From NCBI RefSeq assembly GCF_000154785.2, contig NC_015730.1:3534001-3598000 (forward strand): DNA of 64,000 nt. Direction: 5' to 3'. Under the pieces are notes generated by a model, which made no database searches, was not told where the DNA came from, and saw only the letters and a list, made by a program, of their open reading frames with translations. Below, piece after piece: positions 36,266 to 46,859 of the stretch. The position numbers and the translations under genes are program-made. The stretch comes from Roseobacter litoralis Och 149. Lineage in GTDB: Bacteria; Pseudomonadota; Alphaproteobacteria; Rhodobacterales; Rhodobacteraceae. How positions within the stretch are numbered: position 1 is the stretch's first letter; the number at the start of each line of letters is the position of its first letter.

Positions 36266-37440
36266 GAAAAGGTCTTTCTGGGGTCGAAGGCGTCGCGGAC
36301 CCCTTCAAAAATGAAGATGAGAAGCGACAGCATGATTGCGAAGGTAAAGAACGCCGTGAAAGCCAGCCAAGGGGCTTGCAGGTTCTGTTTCGCCTGCAAC
36401 GTCAACTCGCCTAAGGACGGCGCCGAGGATGGCAAGCCAAAGCCAAGGAAATCCAACCCCGCAAGCGTCGCAATTGTCCCCGTTACGATAAAGGGCAGCA
36501 TGGTCAGCGTCGCCACCATCGCATTGGGCAGCATATGCCGGAACATGATGGTGATGTTGGAAACGCCCAAGGCGCGGGCAGCCCGGACGTATTCCAGATT
36601 GCGGGCACGCAGGAATTCCGCGCGCACAACACCGACAAGGGACATCCATCCAAAAAGCACCATGAGCAAGACCAGCAACCAGAAACTTCGCCCCAGAATC
36701 GCAAACAGGATGATGATGATATAAAGCTGCGGCGTTGAGGACCAGATTTCGATGATGCGTTGAAAGATCAGGTCCGTCTTGCCGCCGAAATACCCCTGAA
36801 CCGCACCGGCGATAATGCCGATGATGCTGGCCAGTCCGGTGACCATCAACGTAAAGAAAATCGACAGGCGGAACCCATGCACAACACGCGCCATCACATC
36901 GCGTTTTGTCCCATCCGTGCCCAGCAGGTTTTCGCGGTTCGGCGGTAAAGGTGCCGCACCGGGCCGATCAACGGCAGTGTCATAGGAATAAGGGATCAGC
37001 GGCCAGATCGCCCAGCCCTTTTCAATGGGATCACCGTCGATGATACCATCACTCGCATCCTCAATGTAGCCTTCCGGGTCGTCAAAACACAGATCAAGAC
37101 CTCCCGTGGCGATCAGGCATTTCACCTCCGGGTCGCGATACACAGCCTCGGTCTGGAAATCGCCGCCGAAGGCTGTTTCCGGGTAAAAATTCCAGATCGG
37201 CGTATATATCTCACCGCGATATTGCACGAGTATCGGTTTGTCATAGGCGATAAACTCGGCAAAGATCGACAACCCGAACAGGATCGAGAATATCCACAAG
37301 GACCAATAGGCGCGCCTGTTGCGTTTGAAATTGCGCCACCGCCGCTGGTTCAGCGGCGACAGGCGTCCGCGTTTCGGCGCAGCTTTGGGTGCAGCGCTTG
37401 GTGCCGGTGAAGCCTCTGGTAGAGGGTCAATAACCGCCAT
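36262..37440 (-). CDS. yejE: Peptide ABC transporter permease YejE
   Basis: The 392-residue permease has a long N-terminal segment rich in Ala and Pro, a first helix (AYWSLWIFSILFGLSIFAEFI), an extended periplasmic loop, and the dipeptide permease EAA region in the C-terminal half (VVRAEFLRARNLEYVRAARA). FGLPSSAPSLGELTLQAK is typical of YejE. Start ATG 37440, three bases after yejB. Confidence 0.93.
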   Translation of the reverse strand: MAVIDPLPEASPAPSAAPKAAPKRGRLSPLNQRRWRNFKRNRRAYWSLWIFSILFGLSIFAEFIAYDKPILVQYRGEIYTPIWNFYPETAFGGDFQTEAVYRDPEVKCLIATGGLDLCFDDPEGYIEDASDGIIDGDPIEKGWAIWPLIPYSYDTAVDRPGAAPLPPNRENLLGTDGTKRDVMARVVHGFRLSIFFTLMVTGLASIIGIIAGAVQGYFGGKTDLIFQRIIEIWSSTPQLYIIIILFAILGRSFWLLVLLMVLFGWMSLVGVVRAEFLRARNLEYVRAARALGVSNITIMFRHMLPNAMVATLTMLPFIVTGTIATLAGLDFLGFGLPSSAPSLGELTLQAKQNLQAPWLAFTAFFTFAIMLSLLIFIFEGVRDAFDPRKTFS

Positions 37441-37443
37441 TCC

Positions 37444-38535
37444 CTAGCCCTCCCGCCGTTCAAAGTCGATGCGCGGATCAACCAGCACATACATCAGATC
37501 AGAGAGCAGCCCCACGATCAGCCCGATCAGGCCAAAGATGAACAGCGTGCCAAAGACAATCGGATAATCCCGGGCAACGGCGGCCTCAAACCCCAATCGG
37601 CCCAATCCATCGAGGCTGAAGATGGTTTCGATGATCAGCGAGCCGCCAAAGAACACACCGATGAACACCGCCGGGAAACCTGCGATGACAATTAGCATCG
37701 CATTCCTGAACACATGCCCATACAGCACACGGGCCTCTGACAGACCCTTGGCGCGCGCCGTCATGACGTAGTGTTTCTTGATCTCATCCAGAAAACTGTT
37801 TTTGGTCAGCAGCGTCAGGGTTGCAAAGGCCGAAATCGTCGAGGCCAGAACCGGCAGCGTGATGTGCCAGAAGTAATCGACAACCTTGCCCCAGGCCGAA
37901 AGCTCATCAAAATTATCGCTCGTCAGCCCCCGTAGCGGAAAGATCTGCCAATAGGAGCCTCCCGCAAAGAGCACCAGCAGCAGGATCGCGAATAAAAAAC
38001 CCGGGATCGCATAGGCCGCGATGATGGCCCCGGAGGTCCAAGTGTCAAAGCTGGTGCCGTCCTTTACCGCTTTGCGTATGCCCAAGGGGATCGACACGAG
38101 ATACGCGATCAAGGTGGACCACAGCCCCAATGTGATCGACACGGGCAATTTTTCCTTGATCAGTTCAATGACGGAAATCGACCTGAAATAGCTCTCTCCG
38201 AAATCAAAGCGCATGTAGTTCCAGATCATGTTCAGGAACCGCTCAACGGGCGGTTTGTCAAAGCCAAACTCCGCTTCCAGCTCAGCGATGAATTCTGGCG
38301 GCAACCCGCGCGCTCCGATATACTGGCTGTCGTTCCCGGCACTCAGGTCCTGCGCACCAGCATCATTATTGGCACCGGAGAACCCTTCGAAAACATCGCC
38401 GCCGCCCTGAATGCGGGCAATCGCCTGTTCCACCGGGCCGCCGGGCACGAATTGCACCAGTGCAAAGTTGATCAGCATGATCCCGAGCAGCGTCGGAATG
38501 ATCAGCAACAACCGTCTGATAATATAGGCGCCCAC
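37444..38535 (-). CDS. yejB: Peptide ABC transporter permease YejB
   Basis: The 363-residue permease belongs to the DppB-like family; the N-terminus ([19 protein letters not shown]) and [16 protein letters not shown] are typical YejB features. EAA loop near [17 protein letters not shown]. The start is GTG 38535, four bases after yejA. Forms the channel with YejE. Confidence 0.92.
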   Translation of the reverse strand: MGAYIIRRLLLIIPTLLGIMLINFALVQFVPGGPVEQAIARIQGGGDVFEGFSGANNDAGAQDLSAGNDSQYIGARGLPPEFIAELEAEFGFDKPPVERFLNMIWNYMRFDFGESYFRSISVIELIKEKLPVSITLGLWSTLIAYLVSIPLGIRKAVKDGTSFDTWTSGAIIAAYAIPGFLFAILLLVLFAGGSYWQIFPLRGLTSDNFDELSAWGKVVDYFWHITLPVLASTISAFATLTLLTKNSFLDEIKKHYVMTARAKGLSEARVLYGHVFRNAMLIVIAGFPAVFIGVFFGGSLIIETIFSLDGLGRLGFEAAVARDYPIVFGTLFIFGLIGLIVGLLSDLMYVLVDPRIDFERREG

Positions 38536-38539
38536 GGCG

Positions 38540-40471
38540 TTACCTCAGCGCTCCGGCGGCGCGCAAGGCATCCGCCTTATCCTGATTGTACCACCAGAAA
38601 TCCAACTGGCCCAAGGCAAACGGAGGGATGTCCGCCGGGTGCTCGTACTGGTCATAATGGGCGACCCAATGGCTGGGGTTGTACCACACGGGGATCATGA
38701 TGAACTCATAGCGCAGCGCCCGGTCGAGTGCTGTCAAAGACGCCTGCTCTTCTTCGCGTGTTGTGGCGTTCAGCGACCGGTCAATGATGGCATCCACCAA
38801 CGGACTGGCGAGGCCAGCGGGGTTGAACAGCGAAAATTCCGCCGCCTCTGATCCGTAGCGTTGCATCAGCCCGGTGCCCGTGCCCAGAAATGCGGCATAT
38901 GAGTCAAAGACCAGATCATAGTCACGGTCCCGTTCCCGCGTCGTGTATTGCGCGGCATCCACCTTTTCAAAAGTGATGTCGATGCCAAGCGTTTTCACAT
39001 TTGAAACATAGTTTTCCATGACCGCACTCAGCGTCGGTGACGTGGCGCTGTTGAACAGGAAATTCAACGAGAGCGTGACCCCTTCCGCATTCCTGCGCAC
39101 ACCATCGTCCCCAACGACCCAGCCTGCATCATCCAGCAGTTTCATCGCAGTGCGTGCGTTGCGACGGTCCAGCAAACGCTCGGCATTGGAGGTATGTGGC
39201 ACCAGAACGGGATCGGTCAGCATTTCAGGCGGCACGAGGTCGCCAAGGCTTTGCAAGAACGCAAGTTCCGCATCAACAGGCAGGTCGACAGCCATCACAG
39301 GCGTGTCCTGCGTGAAAGACGCGCGCTGCCGGAACAGTCCGTATTGCAGGCTTTCGTTTGTCCATTCAAAGTTGAACGCAAGGGCCAGCGCTTGGCGAAC
39401 GCGGCGGTCCGTCAGCGTGTCGCGGCCAAGGTTGAAAACGATGCCCGAGGGCGTGGGCGGTGAGCCATTGGGCAGCTCTTTGGTGATCACCAGCCCTTCG
39501 CGGGTCTTGGGAAAATCATAGCCGGTTGCCCACTTCTTGGAATCACCTTCGCTGCGGAAGGTGTATTCACCCGCCTTGAAGGCCTCGAATGCCGCCGTAT
39601 CATCACCGAAATATTCGATCCTGATTTCATCAAAATTGTTGCGCCCAACGTTGAATGGCAAATCCTGACCCCAGTAATCGGGGTTTCGTTTGTATGTGAT
39701 CCGGCGGTTCACATCGACACTGTCGATCATGTAAGGCCCGGAACCAGGGGAAACGTCGAGCCGGCTTTCATCAAGGCCAGCGCCTGTTTCTTCGTACCAT
39801 TTCTTGGACCACGCAGGCACAAAGCCGACTTGATCAATCAGGCTGCGGCGCGAAATGCCTTCGGTGAAATAGAACTTGATGGTGAGATCATCAATCACTT
39901 CGACCTTGGGAATACGTTTACGCACGGCATCGGCATAGGACTTGAGACCCTCATCCAGCAGCAGGTTATGACTGAAGGCAATATCATGCGCCGTGACAGG
40001 GGTCCCGTCAGAGAACCGCGCCTCTGGGCGCATGTAAAAGATCACCCAATCCTTGGTTTCGGGGTATTCGACCCTTTCGCACAGTAAACAGTAGGATTCG
40101 CCGTAGGTGTCCGCCGGGGCACTTGCGCCGCCCGTGCCGTCGCCCAGCAGGCTTTCATACATGATGCTGGACAGGGCTCCGGCGCGTCCCTTGCGCGTAT
40201 AGGGGTGCATCGAATCAAAAGTCCCCACGACACTTAACGCGATCTCGCCGCCTTTGGGCGCATCAGGATTCACATAATCAAAGTGTTCGAAATCGGCGGG
40301 ATAGCTCAAATCTCCGTAAAATGAGTAGCCATGGCTGACGATCATATTGTCCTGCGACCGCGCCGAAGTTGACCAGACAGAGCAGATTGCCAAGACCAAT
40401 ACCCCAAGTCCAAGGCCAAACAGACCCTTATATTCCTGGTTCTTACTGATCCGAACTTGCGGTCCTGCCAT
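38540..40471 (-). CDS. yejA: Peptide ABC transporter solute-binding protein YejA
   Basis: The 643-residue periplasmic protein has an N-terminal helix ([17 protein letters not shown]) as signal peptide or anchor, and the family 5 fold. [28 protein letters not shown] is the YejA signature region, and KWATGYDFP and [10 protein letters not shown] lie further on. It probably binds peptides, possibly microcin-like. First gene of the operon; ATG 40471. Confidence 0.92.
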   Translation of the reverse strand: MAGPQVRISKNQEYKGLFGLGLGVLVLAICSVWSTSARSQDNMIVSHGYSFYGDLSYPADFEHFDYVNPDAPKGGEIALSVVGTFDSMHPYTRKGRAGALSSIMYESLLGDGTGGASAPADTYGESYCLLCERVEYPETKDWVIFYMRPEARFSDGTPVTAHDIAFSHNLLLDEGLKSYADAVRKRIPKVEVIDDLTIKFYFTEGISRRSLIDQVGFVPAWSKKWYEETGAGLDESRLDVSPGSGPYMIDSVDVNRRITYKRNPDYWGQDLPFNVGRNNFDEIRIEYFGDDTAAFEAFKAGEYTFRSEGDSKKWATGYDFPKTREGLVITKELPNGSPPTPSGIVFNLGRDTLTDRRVRQALALAFNFEWTNESLQYGLFRQRASFTQDTPVMAVDLPVDAELAFLQSLGDLVPPEMLTDPVLVPHTSNAERLLDRRNARTAMKLLDDAGWVVGDDGVRRNAEGVTLSLNFLFNSATSPTLSAVMENYVSNVKTLGIDITFEKVDAAQYTTRERDRDYDLVFDSYAAFLGTGTGLMQRYGSEAAEFSLFNPAGLASPLVDAIIDRSLNATTREEEQASLTALDRALRYEFIMIPVWYNPSHWVAHYDQYEHPADIPPFALGQLDFWWYNQDKADALRAAGALR

Positions 40472-40594
40472 CTGGACGTCCTCCTGTTGCGTGTCGGAGT
40501 GCCCCGACTTCTTTGTTCAGATGTAAGCTAACGGGACGCCGGGCCAAGATACAAGTTGCGAAAATGTGATTAACGCCGCCAACGGACCTGACTA

Positions 40595-40632
40595 AAACGA
40601 AAAAGCCGCGGGCAGTTTTGCGCGCGGCTTCG
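40595..40632 (-). terminator. Terminator of the cytochrome c gene
   Basis: On the minus strand AAGCCGCG (40623-40630) pairs with CGCGGCTT (40603-40610), followed by TTTTTCGTTTT. It lies 22 bases after the cytochrome c stop. Confidence 0.8.
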
Positions 40633-40653
40633 TCAATTATCGTGTCCTGCGGT

Positions 40654-41157
40654 TCAGTCGTCGAGGCTGTCGAGATAGGCGATAACGTCCGCCCGATCCT
40701 CAACCTTGCGCAATCCGGCAAAGCCCATAGACGTACCGGGTGCATAAGAAGATGGCTTTTCAAGGAAACCGCTCAGGTTTTCAGGTGTCCAGGCACCCTC
40801 CATCGACGCAAGCGTGTCAGAGTAGCCATAGCCCTCCGCCGTGCCCTTGTCGCGACCGACGACGCCATACAGGTATGGTCCGGCAACGTTCTCTCCCTGC
40901 ACCAGCTTGTGACAGGCGGAACACTTGCGGAAGACTTTTGCACCGTCTTCAACGCTGGCCGAGGCCATGATGGTCGCGAAATCAACTTCTTCGACTTCGG
41001 CGGTGTCTTCACCGCTTTCCACTTCGATCACGTAGGATGCTTCGCCGTGCATCTCAACGTGGTAAAGTTCTTCTGCGGCCCATTTGCCCAGAAGGAACAC
41101 CAGCAAGGCACCACAAATGCCACCGGCTGCTTTCGTAAATGTCATTGTATCGAGCAT
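40654..41157 (-). CDS. cycM: Membrane-anchored cytochrome c (CycM/cytochrome c-552 type)
   Basis: The 167-residue protein has an uncleaved N-terminal helix (AAGGICGALLVFLLGKWAAEEL), an acidic linker, and a class I cytochrome c domain with CSACHK, GPYLYGVVGR and GTSMGFAGLRK (methionine ligand). Such anchored cytochromes shuttle electrons between bc1 and oxidases. ATG 41157 is used; ATG 41145 is possible. It is divergent from pheA. Confidence 0.92.
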   Translation of the reverse strand: MLDTMTFTKAAGGICGALLVFLLGKWAAEELYHVEMHGEASYVIEVESGEDTAEVEEVDFATIMASASVEDGAKVFRKCSACHKLVQGENVAGPYLYGVVGRDKGTAEGYGYSDTLASMEGAWTPENLSGFLEKPSSYAPGTSMGFAGLRKVEDRADVIAYLDSLDD

Positions 41158-41276
41158 GGGTAGGTTCCATCACTAACTTCTTGACGCGCTATCTACGTCT
41201 TCACCTTGGCCGTGGCAAGGTGTACTTACCGCGACGAAACGCCTCTTTCGTCGCAGAAATGTATTAGGAAACCGTA

Positions 41277-42134
41277 ATGACACGTAAAACCGCAATCCGC
41301 ATCGCTTTTCAGGGGGCGCTTGGTGCATATAGCCATGAGGCTGCGTTGAACGCGCGTCCGGACGCAATCGCGGTGCCATGCGCAACATTCGACGACGTGA
41401 TTGCGGCGATGCACGCGGGTGACGCGGATCTGGCGATGTTGCCGGTGGAAAACACGACCTATGGCCGGGTTGCGGATATCCACCGTCTGCTGCCCGAAAG
41501 CGGTCTGCACATCATAGATGAGGGGTTTGTGCGCGTCAGGATCAATCTGATGGCCCCCAAAGGTGTCGGCTTGAGCGAAATCAATCACATCCGCGCGCAT
41601 CTCGTGCTGATCCCGCAAGCGCGCAGCTTTCTGGATCAGCACGGGATCACCGCAGAAGCGGCGGCAGACAGCGCCGGCGCGGCTGCGGAACTTGCACAAG
41701 ACCCCGAACCCGGCGTCGGCGCCTTGGCCAGTGCCGTAGCCGCGGACATACATGGGCTTGATATTCTGGCCCGCGATATCGAGGACGCGCATCACAACAC
41801 CACCCGTTTTTTGCTGATGTCACACGATTTGGACACGACGCGACGCGCAGAAAAGATGATCACGACCTTTGTTTTTGAAGTCCGAAACATTCCTGCTGCC
41901 TTGTATAAGGCCATGGGGGGGTTTGCGACCAATGGCGTCAATATGACGAAACTGGAAAGCTACATGGTTGGTGGATCATTCACGGCGACTCAATTCTATG
42001 CGGACATCGAAGGACACCCCGACGATCCAGGCGTAAAGCGCGCAATGGAAGAGCTAGACTATTTTACGAATATGATCGAAATCCTTGGCGTCTATCCGGC
42101 GCATCCGGACCGCGATCAGACGGTGGTGCGGTAA
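41277..42134 (+). CDS. pheA: Prephenate dehydratase
   Basis: The 285-residue enzyme converts prephenate to phenylpyruvate. N-terminal catalytic part: FQGALGAYSHEAAL, MLPVENTTYGRV and NTTRFLLMS; C-terminal ACT domain (residues about 196-275) with ESYMVGGSF for phenylalanine feedback. No chorismate mutase domain is present, as usual for alphaproteobacteria. ATG 41277. Confidence 0.95.
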   Translation: MTRKTAIRIAFQGALGAYSHEAALNARPDAIAVPCATFDDVIAAMHAGDADLAMLPVENTTYGRVADIHRLLPESGLHIIDEGFVRVRINLMAPKGVGLSEINHIRAHLVLIPQARSFLDQHGITAEAAADSAGAAAELAQDPEPGVGALASAVAADIHGLDILARDIEDAHHNTTRFLLMSHDLDTTRRAEKMITTFVFEVRNIPAALYKAMGGFATNGVNMTKLESYMVGGSFTATQFYADIEGHPDDPGVKRAMEELDYFTNMIEILGVYPAHPDRDQTVVR

Positions 42135-42583
42135 TCGCTTTCTGTTTCTTGCGCAAAATCCGCCATGCGTTTCGCAATTTTTTGCTCCATGGTGGCTTTG
42201 GTCACCTCCAGCGCCTTTAAAAACAGACGGCCAGAGAGTGTTTGACCTTCAAACATGAAACTCAGGGTCATTTCTGTCACTTCGGTTTCGCCCGGTGACA
42301 GTTGGCACATCGCCCGCCCTTTGAACGATTTCGCCGCAATAGCCATGACCAAATGATCCGGTGCCACGAGGTCCGTGACCTCAAGGGTCAGGTCAAGCGA
42401 TTTGCCATGAAACAGAAATCGGATGTCCCAAATTGGCCCCGCCGCCGCATCAGACTGCGCACCACGTCGGTGCACCTTTACCCCGCGCGCAATTGCTGCG
42501 GTTTCAAATCGCTCATAATCCGTGACCGCCTGAAATACAAACGCCGCAGGTGCGTCGATCTCCTTGCTCAGCGAAAAATCCAT
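42116..42583 (-). CDS. SRPBCC (START-like) family protein
   Basis: The 155-residue product has the START-like beginning (MDFSLSKEIDAPAAFVFQAVTDYERFE) typical of the SRPBCC/CoxG-like helix-grip fold, which binds hydrophobic ligands. Its 3' end overlaps pheA by 19 bases (convergent). No operon partner. The ligand is unknown. Confidence 0.75.
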   Translation of the reverse strand: MDFSLSKEIDAPAAFVFQAVTDYERFETAAIARGVKVHRRGAQSDAAAGPIWDIRFLFHGKSLDLTLEVTDLVAPDHLVMAIAAKSFKGRAMCQLSPGETEVTEMTLSFMFEGQTLSGRLFLKALEVTKATMEQKIAKRMADFAQETESDYRTTV

Positions 42584-42688
42584 CTGACCGCCTTTATTCC
42601 CCTGTCCCGGATAGATGCAGCTGCAGTCGCGTAAATCAATGCACTGCGCGCACGGGGCGCTTTCTGACCCTGCCTAATTAATACGGTA

Positions 42689-43657
42689 TCACTCCAGACG
42701 GTTCGCCAGCCAGTTTTCGATCAGGAAGTGCGCAATGGCCCCCTTGCGGGCAGGCAGAATATCGGGGTGGTGCCCTGAATAGGCCACCATCATGTCTTCC
42801 TTGCTCACCCACATGGCATCTTCGATTTCCAGCGGATCAACCGTCAGGTCCGTGTTCAACGCTTCACCGGCGCAGCCAAACATCAAAGACGCGGGAAAGG
42901 GCCATGGTTGGCTGGCAAGATATTCTACCGCGCCAACGCGCACGCCAACCTCTTCAAAAACCTCGCGCCTGACCGCAGCTTCGAGGGTTTCGCCGGGTTC
43001 GACAAAACCAGCCAAGAGTGAATACATTTTGTCCGGCCATCCCGGAGACCGCCCAACCAGAACAGAGTTACCTTTTGTAATCAGCATGATAACCACAGGA
43101 TCCGTGCGCGGAAAATGCGACGCGTTACACGCGGGGCATCGCCGCTGCCAGCCCTCCTGCACCATGTCAGTCTGAACGCCACAACAGGCACAAAACCCAT
43201 GCGTCGCGTGCCATCCGAAAACCGCCTTGCCGGTTGCGGCCAGTTCAGCATCGCGCGGTGAAAGCCATGTCATGACCCGGCGTAATTCTGCAAATACCAT
43301 CTCATCCGGCAGGTCCGGGTGCCTTTGCTCAGACTGATCAAGAAACCCACCCAACTGATCCTCATCAAGATCATCCGGCACCCAGTTTGACAGATCAAAG
43401 GCAAATCGTGCCGCACCCTCTTCGCGCCCAAGCAAAATACTGTCCTGTGACGCATTGCGCAGCACGGGATGATCCAGCGGCAGACGCACAAGCAAGGCGG
43501 GGTTGCCCAGCGACACCAGCGGTTTGCCGCGCCAGAACAAAGTTGCCCGGCTGTCCGGGTCAGTGCGCGCGGCAGCCAGCGCCTCGCGATCACTGCGGAT
43601 TTCTCCGGCGCGGTCCAGACCCGAGCCGCCAAAGGTTACTGTTTCTGCACGTTTCAT
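42689..43657 (-). CDS. nudC: NAD+ diphosphatase NudC (Nudix hydrolase)
   Basis: The product of 322 residues from ATG 43657 (GGAG six bases upstream) has the zinc motif CACCGVQTD ... RCPACNASHFPR, the Nudix box GFVEPGETLEAAVRREVFEEVGV, and SQPWPFPASLM, the NudC substrate motif. It hydrolyses NADH and removes NAD caps from RNA. The frame extends to 43783 but is not protein-like there. Confidence 0.95.
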   Translation of the reverse strand: MKRAETVTFGGSGLDRAGEIRSDREALAAARTDPDSRATLFWRGKPLVSLGNPALLVRLPLDHPVLRNASQDSILLGREEGAARFAFDLSNWVPDDLDEDQLGGFLDQSEQRHPDLPDEMVFAELRRVMTWLSPRDAELAATGKAVFGWHATHGFCACCGVQTDMVQEGWQRRCPACNASHFPRTDPVVIMLITKGNSVLVGRSPGWPDKMYSLLAGFVEPGETLEAAVRREVFEEVGVRVGAVEYLASQPWPFPASLMFGCAGEALNTDLTVDPLEIEDAMWVSKEDMMVAYSGHHPDILPARKGAIAHFLIENWLANRLE

Positions 43658-43715
43658 GTCTGCTCCGCCGCATGGGCGTTGAGCATTTGCATGCAAACAT
43701 AAAGAGTTCAAGAGC

Positions 43716-45668
43716 TTGGGCAAGAATGTCGCCAGCAAGCCTTGCCAACCCCAACGTGATCTGTTGGAAGTTAATACATCCATCAGTTGTTATGCGACGC
43801 CGAACCGGAGAAATAAAATAGCAGACGCACGGTCAAGAAAATTTCGCCTGCGCATTTTGGCAACAAGTGATTTGCACATGCAGATGACCTGTTTCGACTA
43901 TGTCAACGACCGTCCCAATCACGGCGGCAGCCTCGCAAAACTGGCGACACTGATAAAAAAGGCGCGCTACGAAGCGAAAGAGACGGGCGCGACCTGCCTG
44001 CTTTTCGACAATGGCGATACCTTTCAGGGCACGCCGCTGGCTGATCTTCTGGCGCGCGACCAAATCAGTGGCCCACACCCCATGGTCGCAGCGATGAATG
44101 CGCTGGATTATGATGCAGGCGGACTTGGCAATCACGATTTTGACTATGGAAGCGCGCATCTCAACAAACTGCTGCTTGAACAAAATACCCCGATTGTATG
44201 TTCAAACATGATCTCTTCCGAACTGAAAACTGTCAAAAGACACGTTATCCTCGAACGCGCTTTGACGGACCAAAATGGCAAGCTCGAAACCTTCCGTATT
44301 GGCGTCTTGTCCAGCCTGCCTGACAAGACTGCGCTGTGGAACCGGCATCAACTCAAAGACCGTGTCGAATTCACCCCCCCGATACCGGCCTTGCGCAGCG
44401 CGGCTGCGGATTTGCGCGCACAGGGCGTAGACCTTGTCATTGTGCTGGCACATATGGGCTTTTCGTTTTTCGACGAGGGGCCCGAAGCACAAAATCTGGT
44501 GCACGAGGTTGCGGACCTTGAGGACGTGGATATCGTTATCGCGGGTCATACGCACCTGCGCTTTCCCGGCCCCGATCATACAGGTCTGAAAAATGTGAAT
44601 ACTGTAACGGGGCATGTGCATGACACACCCGTGGTGCAGCCCGGCCCAACCGGCAATGATCTGGGGGTCATTGATCTGACCCTTCAAAAGACAGACACAA
44701 CGGCGATCTGGGACATGGCCGGGGCAAAAATTGCCCTATGGCCGACAGATCAAAGCACCCGGGAAGACGCCGAACTGGTGGCCTGCACGCAAAGCGTACA
44801 TGATCAGACCCGACAACATCTTGGCCAACAAGTCACCTACATCGACAAACCCATGCACAGTTATTTTTCGCTGTGCCATCCGAGTCCGATACCTGCACTG
44901 CTTGCGGCTTCCAAACACCAGGCCATCCGCAAGATGGTTACGGGCACGCAATACGCGGACCTGCCCCTACTGGCCGCTGCATCCGCGCCCTCAACCGGTG
45001 GATTTGACGGACCAGACAATTTTTTATTCTTGGCCAACGGTAAGGTTGAACGGCGGCATATTTCCGGCATGAACCCCTATGCGAACCACGTCTGGGCGGT
45101 CAAAACCACGGGTGCGCAAATACGTGACTGGCTTGAGCGCTCAGCCCTGATTTTCAACACCCTCGCGCCCGACGCGCCAAACCAGATGTTGATCAATCCG
45201 CATATCCCAAGCTTCAGATGCGATTTCATCTACGGGCTGAGTTACACAATCGACCCTTCGCGCCCTCCCCGCTTTGATGCATCCGGACAAATCGTACCGG
45301 GTGCACGCGGCAGGATCGATGACATTGTCTGGAATAATACGCCCTTGCAGGAGACACAGGAATTTCTTGTCGCCACAACGGACCATCGTGCAAGTGGCGG
45401 CGGTCTTTTCAAGGTTTTTTCACCTGACGAAATTGTCGTGCATGGCCATGCCCCGTTACAGGAGGCCGTCATGGACTATCTCAGCGATCCCGACTTTGAC
45501 GCCTTGCGGGCAACACAGCCCTGGTCGTTTCCTGAAGGGATTGGCCGTACTGCCATATTGTTGACGGCACCGGAGGCCGAACACCATCTGGACGATATCG
45601 CGCGATTGAAACCAGAGGTATGCGGCCAGACCGACGAAGGTTTCTTGCGGATTCGCATCACGCTTTGA
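43716..45668 (+). CDS. 5'-nucleotidase / 2',3'-cyclic phosphodiesterase family
   Basis: Product of up to 650 residues with the calcineurin-like metal motifs SDLHMQ, DNGDTFQG, GNHDFDYG and AGHTHLRFPG, then the C-terminal 5'-nucleotidase domain (NPYANHVWAVKTTGAQI). It resembles CpdB. The start is unresolved: TTG 43716 opens the frame, TTG 43763 is inside, and GGAG with ATA at 43818 is the best RBS-spaced codon. No signal peptide is visible, unlike CpdB, so location is uncertain. Confidence 0.85.
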   Translation: MGKNVASKPCQPQRDLLEVNTSISCYATPNRRNKIADARSRKFRLRILATSDLHMQMTCFDYVNDRPNHGGSLAKLATLIKKARYEAKETGATCLLFDNGDTFQGTPLADLLARDQISGPHPMVAAMNALDYDAGGLGNHDFDYGSAHLNKLLLEQNTPIVCSNMISSELKTVKRHVILERALTDQNGKLETFRIGVLSSLPDKTALWNRHQLKDRVEFTPPIPALRSAAADLRAQGVDLVIVLAHMGFSFFDEGPEAQNLVHEVADLEDVDIVIAGHTHLRFPGPDHTGLKNVNTVTGHVHDTPVVQPGPTGNDLGVIDLTLQKTDTTAIWDMAGAKIALWPTDQSTREDAELVACTQSVHDQTRQHLGQQVTYIDKPMHSYFSLCHPSPIPALLAASKHQAIRKMVTGTQYADLPLLAAASAPSTGGFDGPDNFLFLANGKVERRHISGMNPYANHVWAVKTTGAQIRDWLERSALIFNTLAPDAPNQMLINPHIPSFRCDFIYGLSYTIDPSRPPRFDASGQIVPGARGRIDDIVWNNTPLQETQEFLVATTDHRASGGGLFKVFSPDEIVVHGHAPLQEAVMDYLSDPDFDALRATQPWSFPEGIGRTAILLTAPEAEHHLDDIARLKPEVCGQTDEGFLRIRITL

Positions 45669-45716
45669 ACGCAAACACGGTCTTGCGTAATGCAGCCCGC
45701 TTGCCTATATGGAACT

Positions 45717-45812
45717 CGAGAGGTTGGTGCGGGCGAGCGCCTCGCCAACCCGGTCAGATCCGGAAGGAAGCAGCCGTAACGAGCCCCGCTTGGGTCGTTA
45801 TCCAGCCTCTCA
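45717..45812 (+). ncRNA. ffs: Signal recognition particle RNA (4.5S type)
   Basis: The conserved SRP domain IV core is present: GGTCAGATCCGGAAGGAAGCAGCC (read in two parts, 45752-45775). The ends pair: GAGAGGTTGG (45718-45727) with CCAGCCTCTC (45802-45811). It follows the 5'-nucleotidase gene on the plus strand. Ends are approximate. Confidence 0.95.
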
Positions 45813-46377
45813 CCTTACCCTCCATCAGGCGATATGAGCGGCGCTTATGTTCAAAAGCCGGATTAAGGCAAGCCGTTGTTTTGGCCCGACCACTTTGTGG
45901 TTCACCCGACATTCTGCCAACAGACACGCCAACTCCCGTGAACTAACTGTCCTTACGCAGTAGTACCTGAGTACCCGTTAGCCCCAAGTGAAAGATGTCG
46001 AGGTCACCGCTTTGGGGTTAGGGCTGATGATCATCCAACCGCTGCTTTGCAGGCTTGATACCGACGGCCCATCGCAGAACAGGCGTGTGTCTGTCCGACC
46101 AGACCGTGAGGGGCAGCCCTTAGCGAAAGGGTACACATAATATGCAGGGCTCCAGTGCTGATAGAACAGTTGATGAACGCGGCATCAGCTCACTGCCAAA
46201 TGCATCTTGGCCAGGAAAACGACCGATGCCTTGACGCTGAACTTGGCCGCAAAAATACACGTAAGGTGCTCCAAAATATAGAAATCCCGCAATTTCGCAC
46301 CAAACACCACCATCAAAAACCATTTCTGTCGTAAAAAACGTTCTAGAGATTTCGAAAATCTATTCAAATTGTAAAGG
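45813..46377. other. 565-bp stretch between SRP RNA and tRNA-Arg without a gene
   Basis: No frame has a recognisable domain. Short minus-strand frames at 46120-46367 look weakly protein-like (hydrophobic VFDGGVWCEIAGFLYFG) but have no clear start. Sequence composition is mixed; it may be a mobile element remnant at the tRNA, but no repeat or integrase motif is seen. Confidence 0.35.
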
Positions 46378-46455
46378 TGGCGAGCCGTGGAGGACTCGAA
46401 CCCCCGACCTGAGAATTAGAAGTTCCCTGCTCTAATCCAGCTGAGCTAACGGCCC
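46378..46455 (-). tRNA. tRNA-Arg (TCT)
   Basis: Minus strand cloverleaf: acceptor GGGCCGT with ACGGCTC (one G-T pair), D-arm AGCTCAGCTGGATTAGAGC, anticodon loop CTTCTAA giving anticodon TCT, T-arm CGGGG GTTCGAGT CCTCC-type, encoded CCA (46378-46380). It reads AGA codons. Confidence 0.93.
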
Positions 46456-46547
46456 GCGTTTGCAACAAGACAACCCGGTGAGGTGTCTCCTTGTCGCATG
46501 TGTTTATCCTTGGGTCTGCGCCCGGTCAATTGAAGAAATGCACAACC

Positions 46548-46859
46548 TCAGTGCGTCCACGCCCCACGACGACCCGTTGCAAAATTCTCGCCATATCCGC
46601 CGGCGCGAATGTTCGGACGGCGTTTCTTTGGTTCCTGAATGTCGGCGTCAATTCCGTTTTCGCGCGCGTATTCCACCGCCGCCTCTTTGGTGTCAAAACG
46701 CAGCTTCACCTGCGACTGCATATCGCTGGAGGATGTCCACCCCATCAACGGATCAACTTCACGCGACGAGCCCGGCGCAAATTCCAGTATCCATTTATGG
46801 GTTTTCGCCAATCCCGACGACATGGCGGTTCTCGCAGGTTGATAAATTCGCGCGCGCAT
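46548..46859 (-). CDS. NDUFS4-like complex I accessory subunit
   Basis: The 103-residue product matches the NDUFS4 (ETC complex I subunit) family of alphaproteobacteria: [14 protein letters not shown] at the start, KWILEFAP, the [11 protein letters not shown] motif, [16 protein letters not shown], and the C-terminal basic part ([12 protein letters not shown]). It contributes to stability of NADH dehydrogenase 1. Located alone, away from the nuo operon. ATG 46859. Confidence 0.9.
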   Translation of the reverse strand: MRARIYQPARTAMSSGLAKTHKWILEFAPGSSREVDPLMGWTSSSDMQSQVKLRFDTKEAAVEYARENGIDADIQEPKKRRPNIRAGGYGENFATGRRGAWTH

